Shown here piece after piece: positions 43,754-53,331 of a DNA stretch of 64,000 nucleotides. The notes under the pieces were generated by a model. The model was not told the origin of the DNA. It searched no databases and saw only the letters and a program-made list of their open reading frames with translations. The stretch comes from Argyresthia goedartella (lineage: Eukaryota; Arthropoda; Insecta; Lepidoptera; Argyresthiidae), in NCBI GenBank assembly GCA_949825045.1, contig OX463829.1, forward strand, positions 868,001 to 932,000. The letters run 5' to 3'. The stretch's first letter is position 1. Each line of letters opens with the position of its first letter. Both the position numbers and the translations under genes were made by a program.

Positions 43754-46657
43754 TCATATGCTTTTGTCATTAATAAAATCTTGCACATCATAATAGCACT
43801 TAGTAACTAGCAGCTTAAATAGGGTACGTTTAAATGTCAATAATGTCATATCTTTTATAGAATTTGGCAATTTATTATATATTTTTGGTGCCATACACAA
43901 GATATTTTTCTGCATAAGTGCCGTTTTGGCTTGTCTTACACAGAGATTGTGCTTATTTTGTACACGCACAGATTTATATTTTCCGTGAGAAACCTTAACA
44001 AAGAGATTTAGATTATTTTTTACAAACACCGCTACTTCATAAATATAGTGGGATGGCAGGGTGAGCAATTTTAGTGCTTTGAACACTGGAGCACAGCTTT
44101 CATGTGGCTTTAATCCACATATAGCTCTTACGCAGCGTTTTTGAGCTTTAAACACGGTGTCTTTGTCAGTAGAGTTGCCCCAAAATATAATACCATAGCG
44201 AAGTATAGAGGCTACAAGACCATGGTATGCAGTGAGAACGGTTTCTCTGCTTACAATTTTCGATAATTTAAAAAGAAGATATGAAGCTTTATGCAATCTT
44301 TGACACACTTGAGAGGTTTGAGCCTTCCACGTTAGCTGATGGTCAATCTGCACTCCTAAAAATTTTGTTTGTTTCACTTCCTCAAGGTATTCGCCTTCAA
44401 ACTCAGTACTAAAGTTAGGCACTGCATTTGTGCGCTGAAAAAAGTGCATTATTTTAGTTTTACTAAGATTTGCCATTAATTTGTTATTATTAAGCCATGT
44501 CATTATATATTTTAAAGTGTCATTAGTATTTTCTAAGTATTCGTCATAATTATTATTGAATTTAATAGTCACTGTGCTGTCATCAGCGAATAAAATCATT
44601 GGATTTGGAACGTGTCTCGGTAAATCATTTATGTATATAATAAATAATAACGGTCCTAAAACGCTACCTTGTGGAACACCACAAGATATTTCCCTAGTAT
44701 TTGATAAATATTTTTGTTCAGATTTTGTTTTGAGGCAAATTCTACTAATTTCTGTGCATTGAGGCCTTTTACTTAAGTATGACTCTATCAGTTTTAGTAC
44801 ATTACCTCTCACGCCATATGTGTTTAATTTACTGAGCAATAAATTATGGTTTACGTAGTCGAACGCCTTCGTTAAATCCATGTATATTGCGCAAATTGGT
44901 ATTCTAGAGTCAATGTTTGGTAAAACTGTATTTAAAAAATTGTATATAGCCATGTCAATTGATTTGTGTTTCCTAAATCCCATTTGTTCGTCAGTTAAAA
45001 TATTGTACTTATTTAGATGAGACTCCAATGCATTGTAGATTACTTTTTCAAAGATCTTTGAAAATATTGTGACTAATGCTATTGGTCTATAGAATTTCAT
45101 GGAGCACCTGTCATCTTTCTTAAATAATGGCTTTACTACAACTGATTTTAATTTGTCAGGGTACTGGCCTTTATGTATGCACATGTTTATCAGAAAACTT
45201 AAATGTGGTGCTATGATTTCTGCTACTTGCTTAATTGCTTTAGTGTGTATTTCATCGTAGCCCACACTATTTTTATTTTTCAATAATCGTATTATTTTGA
45301 TAATATCTTCAGGTACAGTTGGCGCCAAAAACATGGAATTTAAAAGATTATTGTTAGTCGAAGGGTTCTGGTTGTGGCTATCATTGCGGTTACTCGTTTG
45401 ATCTATAAAATAGTCATTGAAGGCATTCGCTATTTGTTGGGGATCAGTTATAGTCGCGGATTCTGTTTTTATTTTAAGAATGGTTTCCTTCGGTAAATTA
45501 CTTTTAGCGTCATTAATAATTTTCCAACCTGCTTTAGATTTACAATCAGAATTATTTATAAAATAATTATTCTGGGCTTTTTGTGTCAATTTAATTATCT
45601 TTCTAAAGGTACTTGTATAAGTTTTTAATTTAGTTTTATTTATCTCTGAAGGGTTTCTTCTATAGTGCCATAAGAGCTCCCTTTGATTTTTGCTACATTG
45701 CTTAATACCCTTTGATACCCACTTTGGAGTTTTGGTCGACTTCACTTTAACGTCTTCTAATGGGAAACAAAGATTGTAGATCATGAGGAAATCATTTAGA
45801 AATGTATTGTACGCTTCATTGCAGTCATCCATAGCATACATTTCCGAAAATGTCAAACATTGCATGTGAGTGGCTAATCTATTCAGATTTTCAGGGCTAA
45901 ATTTTCTTTTTTTGACAGTCCATGCTTTGATTCTACAAGTTTTTTTTACAGGCACTTGTAATAACTGAGAAGTGTGATCTGAAAGGCCAAATTCTATAAC
46001 TCTACCCTTGCATCCTCTCAGTATATTATGGGCAAAATTGTCAATGCAGGTTTTCTCTTTCCTAGTAGGAGTGTTTAGTTCTAGCTTCATGTTGAATCCC
46101 TGAAAGAATGATATTAATTCTTTTGACCAGTTGTTTCCTTTTTTTAATAAATCGATGTTGAAGTCTCCACAGACAATAATTTTTTTGTTACGTTTGTTGC
46201 ACAGTTTATTAAGAATAGAATGCATTCTGTCAAAAAATAAATTGAAATATTTACTGGCGTCATTTTTCTGTGGTACTCTATATATACAGACAATAATTAC
46301 ATGAAGATTGATTAGTTCTATTGCACAACATTCTAAAACGCCACTTATTGATTGTTTAGCAACGTGACATAGTTCTTTAAAGTCCAGTCCAGTTCTTGTT
46401 AAGATACAGGCTCCTCCTCGTTTTTTCAGATTCCGTGAGAAATGTGCTGCCAGTCGGAAGTTGGGAATTGATATTAGATCTTCATGTCCAGATTGCATAA
46501 AATGTTCTGTGATACAAATAATATCGATCAAAGTCTTTTCTGATGCCAGTTCCTCTAGACAGACAGTCAGGTTTGAAGATTTGCTTAGTAGACCAGCTAT
46601 ATTTTGATGCAATATTTTAATGTTGTCATACACGAAAAAGATCATCATTTTCTTCAC
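43754..46657 (-). CDS. CR1-like ORF2: endonuclease and reverse transcriptase
   Basis: A 967-residue uninterrupted protein. Endonuclease: Asn19 in 'HQNIAG', Glu51 in 'ITEHF', 'GDFNID' at 164-169, 'SDH' at 226-228. Reverse transcriptase: 'NSVGYDEIHTKAIK' near 463-476, 'FYRPIALVTIFSKIFEKVIY', palm motif 'YMDLTKAFDYVNH' with Asp594, '[13 protein letters not shown]' at 660-672, catalytic 'FADD' at 690-693, 'FLGVQIDHQLTW' and the C-terminal 'RYGIIFWGN' block. The start overlaps ORF1 by 32 nt in another frame, so it is probably translated by reinitiation or frameshift. All catalytic residues are present. Closely related in wording to the broken element C. Confidence 0.9.
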   Translation of the reverse strand: MKKMMIFFVYDNIKILHQNIAGLLSKSSNLTVCLEELASEKTLIDIICITEHFMQSGHEDLISIPNFRLAAHFSRNLKKRGGACILTRTGLDFKELCHVAKQSISGVLECCAIELINLHVIIVCIYRVPQKNDASKYFNLFFDRMHSILNKLCNKRNKKIIVCGDFNIDLLKKGNNWSKELISFFQGFNMKLELNTPTRKEKTCIDNFAHNILRGCKGRVIEFGLSDHTSQLLQVPVKKTCRIKAWTVKKRKFSPENLNRLATHMQCLTFSEMYAMDDCNEAYNTFLNDFLMIYNLCFPLEDVKVKSTKTPKWVSKGIKQCSKNQRELLWHYRRNPSEINKTKLKTYTSTFRKIIKLTQKAQNNYFINNSDCKSKAGWKIINDAKSNLPKETILKIKTESATITDPQQIANAFNDYFIDQTSNRNDSHNQNPSTNNNLLNSMFLAPTVPEDIIKIIRLLKNKNSVGYDEIHTKAIKQVAEIIAPHLSFLINMCIHKGQYPDKLKSVVVKPLFKKDDRCSMKFYRPIALVTIFSKIFEKVIYNALESHLNKYNILTDEQMGFRKHKSIDMAIYNFLNTVLPNIDSRIPICAIYMDLTKAFDYVNHNLLLSKLNTYGVRGNVLKLIESYLSKRPQCTEISRICLKTKSEQKYLSNTREISCGVPQGSVLGPLLFIIYINDLPRHVPNPMILFADDSTVTIKFNNNYDEYLENTNDTLKYIMTWLNNNKLMANLSKTKIMHFFQRTNAVPNFSTEFEGEYLEEVKQTKFLGVQIDHQLTWKAQTSQVCQRLHKASYLLFKLSKIVSRETVLTAYHGLVASILRYGIIFWGNSTDKDTVFKAQKRCVRAICGLKPHESCAPVFKALKLLTLPSHYIYEVAVFVKNNLNLFVKVSHGKYKSVRVQNKHNLCVRQAKTALMQKNILCMAPKIYNKLPNSIKDMTLLTFKRTLFKLLVTKCYYDVQDFINDKSI

Positions 46658-47792
46658 TCGGTGTGCTTGGTGAATTATTTTCTGTCACACTTATCGTAGA
46701 GGGTTTTTTTGACGTCAGATAGAGATTCAATTCTTGAATGTCTGCTTTCAGATTATAAAACAGAGTTTGCATTCCTTTTCTATTTAATTTTCCTTGTATT
46801 CCAGAGAACATATTGCCATAGTCGTAGGATAGGTTTAAATTAGAGTCGAACACATAAACGTGTTCGTGAGTCAGTGCGTCCAGGTAGAGTAAATTATTGA
46901 AGGATTCGACTCTACGATTGTACATTTCAGTATATCTGCCACATCTGAAGGTTGGAACGCATATGACAACGTTCGTGTGTTGTTGTAAACTTTTCGTAGC
47001 TTCTCTTATCGCCATCACTGACGTAACATAGTTTTTGGTCACTATGAAATCTTCTTCTCCTACCATTATTACGCAGACGTCATTTGAGCCAAAATGTTGC
47101 AATTTTTGGGGCAATCGCTCTACGAGCTGTGTGATTCCAGCGCCAGTAATCAAGTAATGGCACAAGTCGTAGTCAGCACTGAATGTGTCCTGTGCTGTTT
47201 GCAATATGCGGTTGGTCTTATTGCTGCTGATAATGCATAAATTCTTCCTGAGGGTATTAGAAGTTTCAGGCATGGGGGCGGCAGATTGCGAATCTGCACA
47301 GTCCAGTGTTATTATTGTTGGGGCGGCCGAGTCGTCAGTAGAGTCATTCTGGAGTGTATCACTATGCGCAACTGAAATTGGGATTTTATCTGTGTCTATC
47401 TGTGATTTGGTTGGAGACGGGTGATTATTCATTACTAATCTTAGTTTTTGTAAAGTACTTTGGGCTGTGTGGTTTCTGCGTTTTTTTCCTTCTATTGGTG
47501 TCGCGCACTCAGTGGCGATCTTTTTATAAGTACTTATCAATTTATTAGACTTTTCTAGATCAGTTTTTAAGTTCTGGTTTTCTAGCATTAGATCGTCTAT
47601 TTCTTGGTGTGCTCCTAACAATTCATTTGTTAGTTCCTCCACTCGTTTGCTTAAAGCTATGACATCCCCATTTTCTTCGTCCAATGAGGTGTTTGGAAGA
47701 CTTCGCGTGGTAGATTCGAATATCGACGTGTTTGAAATATCGTTAGTCGTGCTTGAAAATGCGTGTTTACGCAGGGTTACATATTCTGCCAT
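46626..47792 (-). CDS. CR1-like ORF1: coiled coil plus esterase-like domain
   Basis: A 388-residue protein. Residues about 45-95 form a heptad coiled coil ('VIALSKRVEELTNELLGAHQ'). Residues about 180-380 fit the SGNH-type domain known in CR1-like ORF1 proteins ('NLCIISSNKTNRIL', 'CVIMVGEEDFIV', 'KLNRKGMQTLFYNL'). The usual nucleophile Ser of a GDS motif and the His block are not evident, so the domain may bind RNA or lipid without being an active esterase. No PHD finger is present, unlike element C. Confidence 0.75.
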   Translation of the reverse strand: MAEYVTLRKHAFSSTTNDISNTSIFESTTRSLPNTSLDEENGDVIALSKRVEELTNELLGAHQEIDDLMLENQNLKTDLEKSNKLISTYKKIATECATPIEGKKRRNHTAQSTLQKLRLVMNNHPSPTKSQIDTDKIPISVAHSDTLQNDSTDDSAAPTIITLDCADSQSAAPMPETSNTLRKNLCIISSNKTNRILQTAQDTFSADYDLCHYLITGAGITQLVERLPQKLQHFGSNDVCVIMVGEEDFIVTKNYVTSVMAIREATKSLQQHTNVVICVPTFRCGRYTEMYNRRVESFNNLLYLDALTHEHVYVFDSNLNLSYDYGNMFSGIQGKLNRKGMQTLFYNLKADIQELNLYLTSKKPSTISVTENNSPSTPSEENDDLFRV

Positions 47793-48470
47793 CGTTGCTA
47801 TGTGATTAAAAGCGATCCAAACTCGGAAAAAAGAAAAAATTCTTTCCGAAGTTTATCTTGGGATTTGAACCCGTGACCCTCGGTTTGAGAGGCGGCGGTG
47901 TTCAGAGACGTGCTATTGGAGCTGATACAGAAATTACGAATCTTTGATACTGGTTCTGTTCAGTTCACGCTGCAAGGGCGACACGAGTTAGACGTGGCCG
48001 CTTGATGAACTACTTTCTCTATTGATCTCCTAGGATTAACTATCGGTTGGAGATTTAGGATGTAAGTAGATTAAGTAGTATTGTAGGTATCGCGGTAGAT
48101 GTCGCTGTTGGTCGAATTCCGTTAAAGTCCCGTTAGCTGGTTGTTATCTTTTATGTGAAATTGTTGATATCCGAGCTTATATGTTTTGTCACTGGTTTAT
48201 TTTGCGATTACAGTTATTTCACTTTTATTTTCTATCACTTGTTGTATGGGTTTTTTACACTTTAGTCTTATTTAGGTGCGTTTAGTCCACAGTTATATAG
48301 CTTGATTTATCACTGTTTCTATTGTATTATTTCACTAGATAACACTATCACACTGTTATCGTATTGTTATTGATTGAATTATTATGTCTAGTAGTAAATA
48401 CACGTAAAAATACTAATTAAAATTAAATTTATTACGGAGCTGTTTGTTTACTTAAAGCGCCACCTGGCGA
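47793..48470 (-). other. 5' UTR region of element E with a tRNA-like B box
   Basis: No open frame. At 47861-47890 the minus strand reads 'GGGTCACGGGTTCAAATCCC', which contains a tRNA-type B box, preceded by 'CCTCTCAAACCGAGG', which could be an anticodon-like stem. No proper A box or acceptor stem was found, so this is not called a tRNA. It may be a tRNA-derived promoter or a SINE scrap. Confidence 0.35.
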
Positions 48471-48573
48471 GCACACCAGGATACAGCACACCTATACTGC
48501 GACAAAGAGATAAGATATCACTCTCTCGCTCCTATGATTTATGACCGAGTTCGCACAGACGAAAAAATTCTAC

Positions 48574-50290
48574 TATAATAGCACCGAAGCTCGTTTCTTA
48601 GATAAAGAGAGTGACTGGCTTAACGAAGAAATTGTTCTACCTGCTATACCAATTCCCGGAAGATCGAAAGGTCGGTCGCCCTAGTAAGAACTTCGGGGAA
48701 TCAAGTGACCGAACAAAGCGTCGCAAAACTATGGAACTCAGAAAGAATGTGCACGTTTACGAGTTTACGTACGCCGCAATAATGAGTCAGAGAGCGTCAG
48801 GTAACAATGATGTTGCCAAATTAAATTCAAATGTGACAAAAAAACCACGACAAGAGCTACGAAGTTCCGAAAAGCATAATCGGTAGTAAAACTGCGACTA
48901 CGACTTCTAAGAACCACACACCAGAGGAAGCCTTGAGCGTATATATCGAAGCTAATTTGACTTGTAGTGGATACGAGGTGATTCATCAGGCCGACAAAGA
49001 CCGGTACCCATACTATTCAAACGTGCAAAAGGCTAAACAGAACTGTTACCCACCAAAAAGCGTCAGTGAGACAGTTGCGGAGGTAAAACTTCAAGACCTA
49101 GTGGATCATACTACATCAAGATTGTGGAAATATTTGGAACCAGTTCTTCAGCAATATGTCCTGGGCAGAGACACAGAGCTAACGCTTACATATAATTGGG
49201 GATGTGATGGGTCTACTCAGAGCCAATACAAGCAAAAATTTGAAGAAGATGATAATAGTGATGCCAACATATTGTGGCAGTGAGCTCTCTTGTGCCCCTT
49301 CGGCTGATATGTGGGAATACTATTATATATATATAGCAGAACAGGGAACCGTCTTAACCACGACATTGTAGGCCAATACGGATCCGATATGTTTAACAGG
49401 ACAAAGACATCACAAATGATGAAATATCACAAATAGAAAACCAAGCATCGAATCTGCAAGCCACAGTTATAGACACGATTCGAATTAATCAGGTATTGCT
49501 ACTAACAATGGTCGATGGAAAAGTATGCAATGCAGCTACTAATAATTCTTCAACAGTGCGCTGATATACATGTAATAAGACGGCAAAAGATTTTAACGAT
49601 TTGTCAACTACAAACGCGGAGAATCCGGAAATATTCAAGTTCGGGTTGTCCATATTACACGCCCGTATCAGATTTTTTGATTTTTTACTCCACTTGTCTT
49701 ACAAGAAGTGCACGAGGGCCGCGTGTCTGCCAAATCTGATAAAGAAAAGATAAAATGCCAAATAACATATTCAAAAGGAGTTTCGAGAAAATCTTGCTTT
49801 ACTGGTGGACATTCCGAAAGCCGGCTACGGTAACACCAATGATGGAAATACATCAAGAAGGTTTTTTAGCTGCCCAGAGGAAGCGGCTACTATTACAGGC
49901 ATAGAATTACCCCTGATTCAGAAATTCAAAACTATACTAGAAGTATTGTCTTCAGGATGAAATCACCATGGCACAGCAAAAGATTACGTGGAATCATATC
50001 CATGGCAACCATTGTCTCCTATAGTGCACAAAATATTGAAACATTCGACAAGTGTTATCGCCAATGCACTTTTGCCAATCGGTCAACTATCCGAAGAGAC
50101 TGCAGAAGCCAGAAACAAACACTTCCGCGAGTATAGACAGAGCTTTTCTCAGACAGATGGCCTGCAATGAAGATGTCCTCAATCGGTTGCTGTTAACTTC
50201 CTATCCTTACCTCAGCAATACAAAGCCAAGAAACAGCAAAAAAAAGAGACTTTTTCAAAGGAAGCCATTTTTTTTTAAACTGACGGCAGT
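48574..50290 (+). pseudogene. Transib-like (RAG1-related) transposase, main part, broken
   Basis: Continues after the Tc1-like insertion. The blocks in order are 'DRTKRRKTMELRKN', 'DLVDHTTSRLWKYLEPVLQQ', 'LTYNWGCDGSTQSQYKQKF' (the Asp of CDG is a candidate catalytic residue), 'NTNDGNTSRRFF', 'TITGIELPLIQKFKTILEVL', 'YPWQPLSPIVHKIL' and 'LLPIGQLSEETAEARNKHFR'. The blocks lie in several frames with stops at about 48840, 49283 and 49740, so the gene is dead. I recall these blocks from Transib transposases, which share the RAG1 core. CACAATG-type termini were sought and not found. Confidence 0.6.
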
Positions 50291-50782
50291 ATAATATAAG
50301 GTAACGACATAACCTATCGGTAACTATTTATGTAAAATTAGTATAGCAAGCAATACATTCTTTCATACTAATTTGACTTGTCATATAACACTCATAGACT
50401 TTATTATTAAAATATTGATTAAAAATTGTCTGAAATATTTATTATTTGCATTTTTATTAATTCTATACCCGTTTGCACGAAAAAATGTGCCCGAATATTT
50501 TTGGCCAGGTTTTTGGTCAAATTACCAGTCCGCAGTGTGGCCACAAGCCGCCTTGTCAGTCACGCTCGCGACAGCTCCTGATGAATCCTCGCAGTGTACA
50601 TACAACAACACTATGTAGTAGATACATCGACAGGAAATGGAAATAGCACGAAACTGTACCGTTCAGTGTGAACGCGCCTTTGTCAAATGGCAAAGTGGCA
50701 GTTTTTTTGCAGCGAATTATGGGATACGCTTTAGAGATTGAATGAGAGTTGTTATTTTAAGTAACATAAATGATGTTTGCAG
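50291..50782. other. end of the gene 1 last intron
   Basis: AT-rich and unassigned sequence. The block CAGTCCGCAGTGTGGCCACAA near 50527 could be the outer edge of the Transib-like element, but no partner was found. It ends in an acceptor 'TGATGTTTGCAG'. Confidence 0.4.
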
Positions 50783-50938
50783 GTGAAGAGCGGCGGCGGC
50801 GCGCGGCTCCGGTACAGCAAGGTGATCGTGGCGTCGCGCGGCCCCCGGGGCGGCAGCGGCAGCGGCAGCGGCAGCGGCGGTGGCGCGGCGGTGCGACTGC
50901 TGCGTGCGCCGCCGCCGCGACCGCGCCGCACGCCGTGA
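50783..50938 (+). CDS. gene 1 terminal exon
   Basis: Acceptor GTTTGCAG at 50782. The reading in phase 0, as required by the 19940 donor, gives 'VKSGGGARLRYSKVIVASRG', a Gly/Ser repeat (GGSGSGSGSGGG) and an Arg/Pro-rich end 'RAPPPRPRRTP', then TGA at 50936-50938. GC-rich coding sequence in AT-rich surroundings supports a real exon. The 'YSKVIVAS' stretch may be the conserved core. I cannot name the protein. A basic, disordered C-terminus would suit a nuclear protein, but that is inference. Confidence 0.65.
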   Translation: MKSGGGARLRYSKVIVASRGPRGGSGSGSGSGGGAAVRLLRAPPPRPRRTP

Positions 50939-51290
50939 ACGGACTCGCTGCCGGCCGCGCGGCGGTGCGACTGCCGCGCGGCAGCCGGTCACGTCCCGAT
51001 AGACGCGGCCGCTACACGAACTCGACACGCTCTTTATAAATATAATTGTATAGTTGGATGTTGCTGCGAGCTGTAACTCAGTAGCGTTATGGGTATGGCC
51101 TTAACGGACGAAACTGCTTCTACGTTCGATTGGAACGAAGCTTTCTTTACTTAAAATAATGTGCTCGTGGTTCTGGTACATTTGATGGCAGTGGTATAAA
51201 TGAGTAAGATAACTGATACTTTACTTCTTGACTCTACGTTCTGTTATAACTAGTGACTAACGAAAAATAAAGCGCACTTTACACTATATT
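50939..51290 (+). terminator. gene 1 3' UTR and polyadenylation signal
   Basis: From the stop to an AATAAA at 51266-51271, with T-rich and GT-containing sequence downstream. This would give a 3' UTR of about 350 nt. About 190 bp further the signal of the opposite gene is met. Confidence 0.6.
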
Positions 51291-51460
51291 TCTCACGTTT
51301 ATTTTATCATTAACCTTAGGCTATTCGATATACAATCATATTACTTATCATACTTCACTGATAAAAGCCGTCATCGAAACGCACCGGGGAAGTGGGAATT
51401 AAACAACTCGTACGAGAACAGAATTATTCGTTGAATCTCCGGCGACTCGCTTGGTCCACC

Positions 51461-51466
51461 TTTATT
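51461..51466 (-). terminator. polyadenylation signal of the RGS gene
   Basis: AATAAA on the minus strand, one base after the TAG stop of the likely last exon. The signal and stop being that close leaves a very short 3' UTR. Confidence 0.5.
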
Positions 51467-51467
51467 G

Positions 51468-51578
51468 CTACCGAGTGACGGCGGGGGCCCCCGAGCGGGA
51501 GTGCGGGGCCCCCGGGCGAGGAGGCGGGGCCCGCGCGGGGGCCCGCTGTTGCTGCGAGCGCCACGCCGCGACGGGCAC
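51468..51578 (-). CDS. likely last exon of the R7-family RGS gene
   Basis: A minus-strand acceptor 'TTGTCCCGCAG' is followed by 36 codons and a stop: 'VPVAAWRSQQQRAPARAPPP' then 'SGAPAVTR'. The reading frame fits phase 0 left by the donor of the exon at 60699. The very GC-rich code is like the neighbouring real exons. The Arg/Pro/Ala composition is poorly informative, so the assignment rests on the acceptor, phase and polyadenylation signal. Other short exons could lie in between. Confidence 0.45.
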   Translation of the reverse strand: MPVAAWRSQQQRAPARAPPPRPGAPHSRSGAPAVTR

Positions 51579-51806
51579 CTGCGGGACAATGCGACACACG
51601 TTACTAACGTCACAAACACTCACAAGCGTGTAAGTGTTTGTAAAGTAGAGACACTTCAGCGTGGAATTACTTATTTCTCCCAATCGCTACAATGTACTTT
51701 ACATTTGCAATGACCTTTTTAAGTCACTTTATACGTCATTTCGTCTTAAGTTCTTTAATCGCAACTTGGATGGTAGAGTACAAAATACAGAGTATCGCTG
51801 CTGTGA

Positions 51807-51881
51807 AGCGCGGGATGTACTCACGTACATCCCGCGCTGTGTGTGTAGAACCTACGTGTACTGCGCACACGTAGGTTCTAC
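51807..51881. repeat. two adjacent hairpins at the edge of the minisatellite
   Basis: AGCGCGGGATGTAC (51807-51820) is inverted at 51825-51838 with a 4-nt loop. GTAGAACCTACGTGT (51845-51859) is inverted at 51867-51881 with a 7-nt loop. Both pairs are perfect. The second uses the same CGTGTGCGCAGG text that opens each minisatellite unit. Confidence 0.85.
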
Positions 51882-53331
51882 GTGTGCGCAGGCGCCGGGT
51901 CGTGTATGTGTGCGAGCGCGCGGTACAGCTGCAACGCTATAAATCGCGGGTAGTTTTACTGTGTGTTTGTGTGTGCGTAGTATGAACTCACGTTCTGCGT
52001 GTGCGCAGGCGCCAGATCGTGTCAATAGTCAATAGTCAAAGTACTTTATTACTGTAGATATTTACATATACTTAGCAAACGTCATTTTTTGCCTCTTCTC
52101 TACATTGGACCACTGTGGGAGAAGAAGGGCGTAGAAACTCCCACAGATTTATTTTTAGATCTCTTTTAAAAATAGGTTGTGCTTAACTAATACAAATATG
52201 AAAAAATTAATTGTTATGATTAATAAGCAGGAATAAATAATTACAAAATTATTAACAGCAAGGTCTGTGTTGAGCCAGATTAACCCCATACAGTCCTGTC
52301 ATTTAAGTAATCTTGAACATTGTAATATCCCTTTTTCGACAAAGTCGCTTTAATATGCTTTTTAAATTGCTCAAATGGCAATTTCAAAATCTCCAGAGGT
52401 ATCTTATCGTAGTAGAGAATGCACTGACCCTTGAAAGAATTGCTAACCTTCGCGAGTCTAAAACGGGGCGCACATAGTCTGTGATTATTTCTTAGGTTAA
52501 CATTACAGCTGTCGCTAAGTTTGGAAAATGTTGTAAGGTTCTTGCGTACATACATTATATTTTCGAAAATAAATTGACTAGCTACTGTTAGTATGTCAAT
52601 TTCTTTAAAAAGCTCTCTTAAGGAGTCTGTTCGTTTTAAATTATAAATTGCTCGAATAGCTCTTTTCTGTAAAATAAAAATAGTTTGAATATCCGCTGCT
52701 TTCCCCCACAACAAGATACCATAGGACATCACACTATGAAAGTAACTAAAATATACTAGCCTAGATGTAGCCACATCCGTGCTTTGTCTGATGTTCCTAA
52801 CAGCGTAAGCCGCAGAACTTAACTTACCAGCCAATTTATCTATGTGTATGTGTGCGAGCGCGCGGTACAGCTGCGACGCTATAAATCGCGGGTAGTTTTA
52901 ATGTGTGTTTGTGTGTGCGTAGTATGAACTCACGTTCTGCGTGTGCGCAGGCGCCAGATCGTGTATGTGTGCGAGCGCGCGGTACAGCTGCGACGCTTTA
53001 AATCGCGGGTAGTTTTACTGTGTGTTTGTGTGTGCGTAGTATGAACTCACGTTCTGCGTGTGTGCAGGCGCCAGATCGTGTAATTGTGCGAGCGCGCGGT
53101 ACAGCTGCGACGATTTAAGGCGCGGGTAGTTTTACTGTGTGTTTGTGTGTGCGTAGTATGAACTCACGTTTTGCGTGTGCGCAGGCGCCAGGTCGTGTAT
53201 GTGTGGGAGCGCGCGGTACAGCTGCGACGCTATAAAGCGCGGGTAGTTCTACTGTTTGCGTTGTGTGCGTAGTATGTACTCACGTTCTACATGTGCTCAG
53301 GCGTGGGGTTGTGTATTTGTGCGAGCGCGCG
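51882..53331 (-). repeat. RGS-exon-derived minisatellite, left block
   Basis: Five units marked by GGTACAGCTG at 51922, 52864, 52981, 53098 and 53215. The last four are spaced exactly 117 bp, and a CR1-X insertion (52022-52846) separates the first. On the minus strand each unit reads as the end of the RGS exon, its GTGAGT donor and about 40 bp of intron. The block was continuous with the one at 60240 before the provirus inserted. Confidence 0.9.
52022..52846 (-). mobile_element. CR1-X element, copy D, inside the minisatellite
   Basis: Tail of ATAGTCA-type units at 52022-52036, the same 3' UTR as copy A, and an open frame at 52280-52834 for the RT C-terminal 184 residues ('SYGILLWGKAADIQTIFILQ'). 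It is 5'-truncated at 52846. It interrupts a unit between 'CAGATCGTG' and 'TATGTGTGCGAG'. Very close to copy A by eye. Confidence 0.85.

Larger units (their letters stand above)
43433..48470 (-). mobile_element. CR1-like element E, full length, inserted in the Tc1-like transposon
   Basis: The 3' end is four to five units of AGAAATC (43433-43466), a CR1-type short-unit tail. A 3' UTR, ORF2 (43754-46657), an overlapping ORF1 (46626-47792) and a long 5' UTR up to about 48470 follow. Both ORFs are uninterrupted, so this is one of the best preserved elements in the window. The exact 5' boundary and target duplication were not fixed. Confidence 0.85.
37541..48573 (+). mobile_element. Tc1/mariner-like DNA transposon, swollen by two insertions
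   Basis: Ends are inverted repeats of about 39 bp sharing 'GTCTGTGCGAACTCGGTC' and 'TAAATCAT' (37541-37579 and 48535-48573). Both are flanked by TA (37539-37540 and 48574-48575), the target duplication of the IS630-Tc1-mariner superfamily. The transposase is split into 37926-38735 and 42850-43264. Without the non-LTR elements at 38740-42848 and 43433-48470 it would be about 1.9 kb, a normal size. Confidence 0.8.

Noticed and set aside
47861..47890. tRNA gene
   Set aside because: Only a B box and one stem are visible. The A box, acceptor stem and a full cloverleaf could not be built.
51371..51619. 82-codon minus frame running past the RGS last exon
   Set aside because: It crosses the proposed acceptor and the AATAAA. 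The shorter reading in phase with the upstream RGS donor is better supported.
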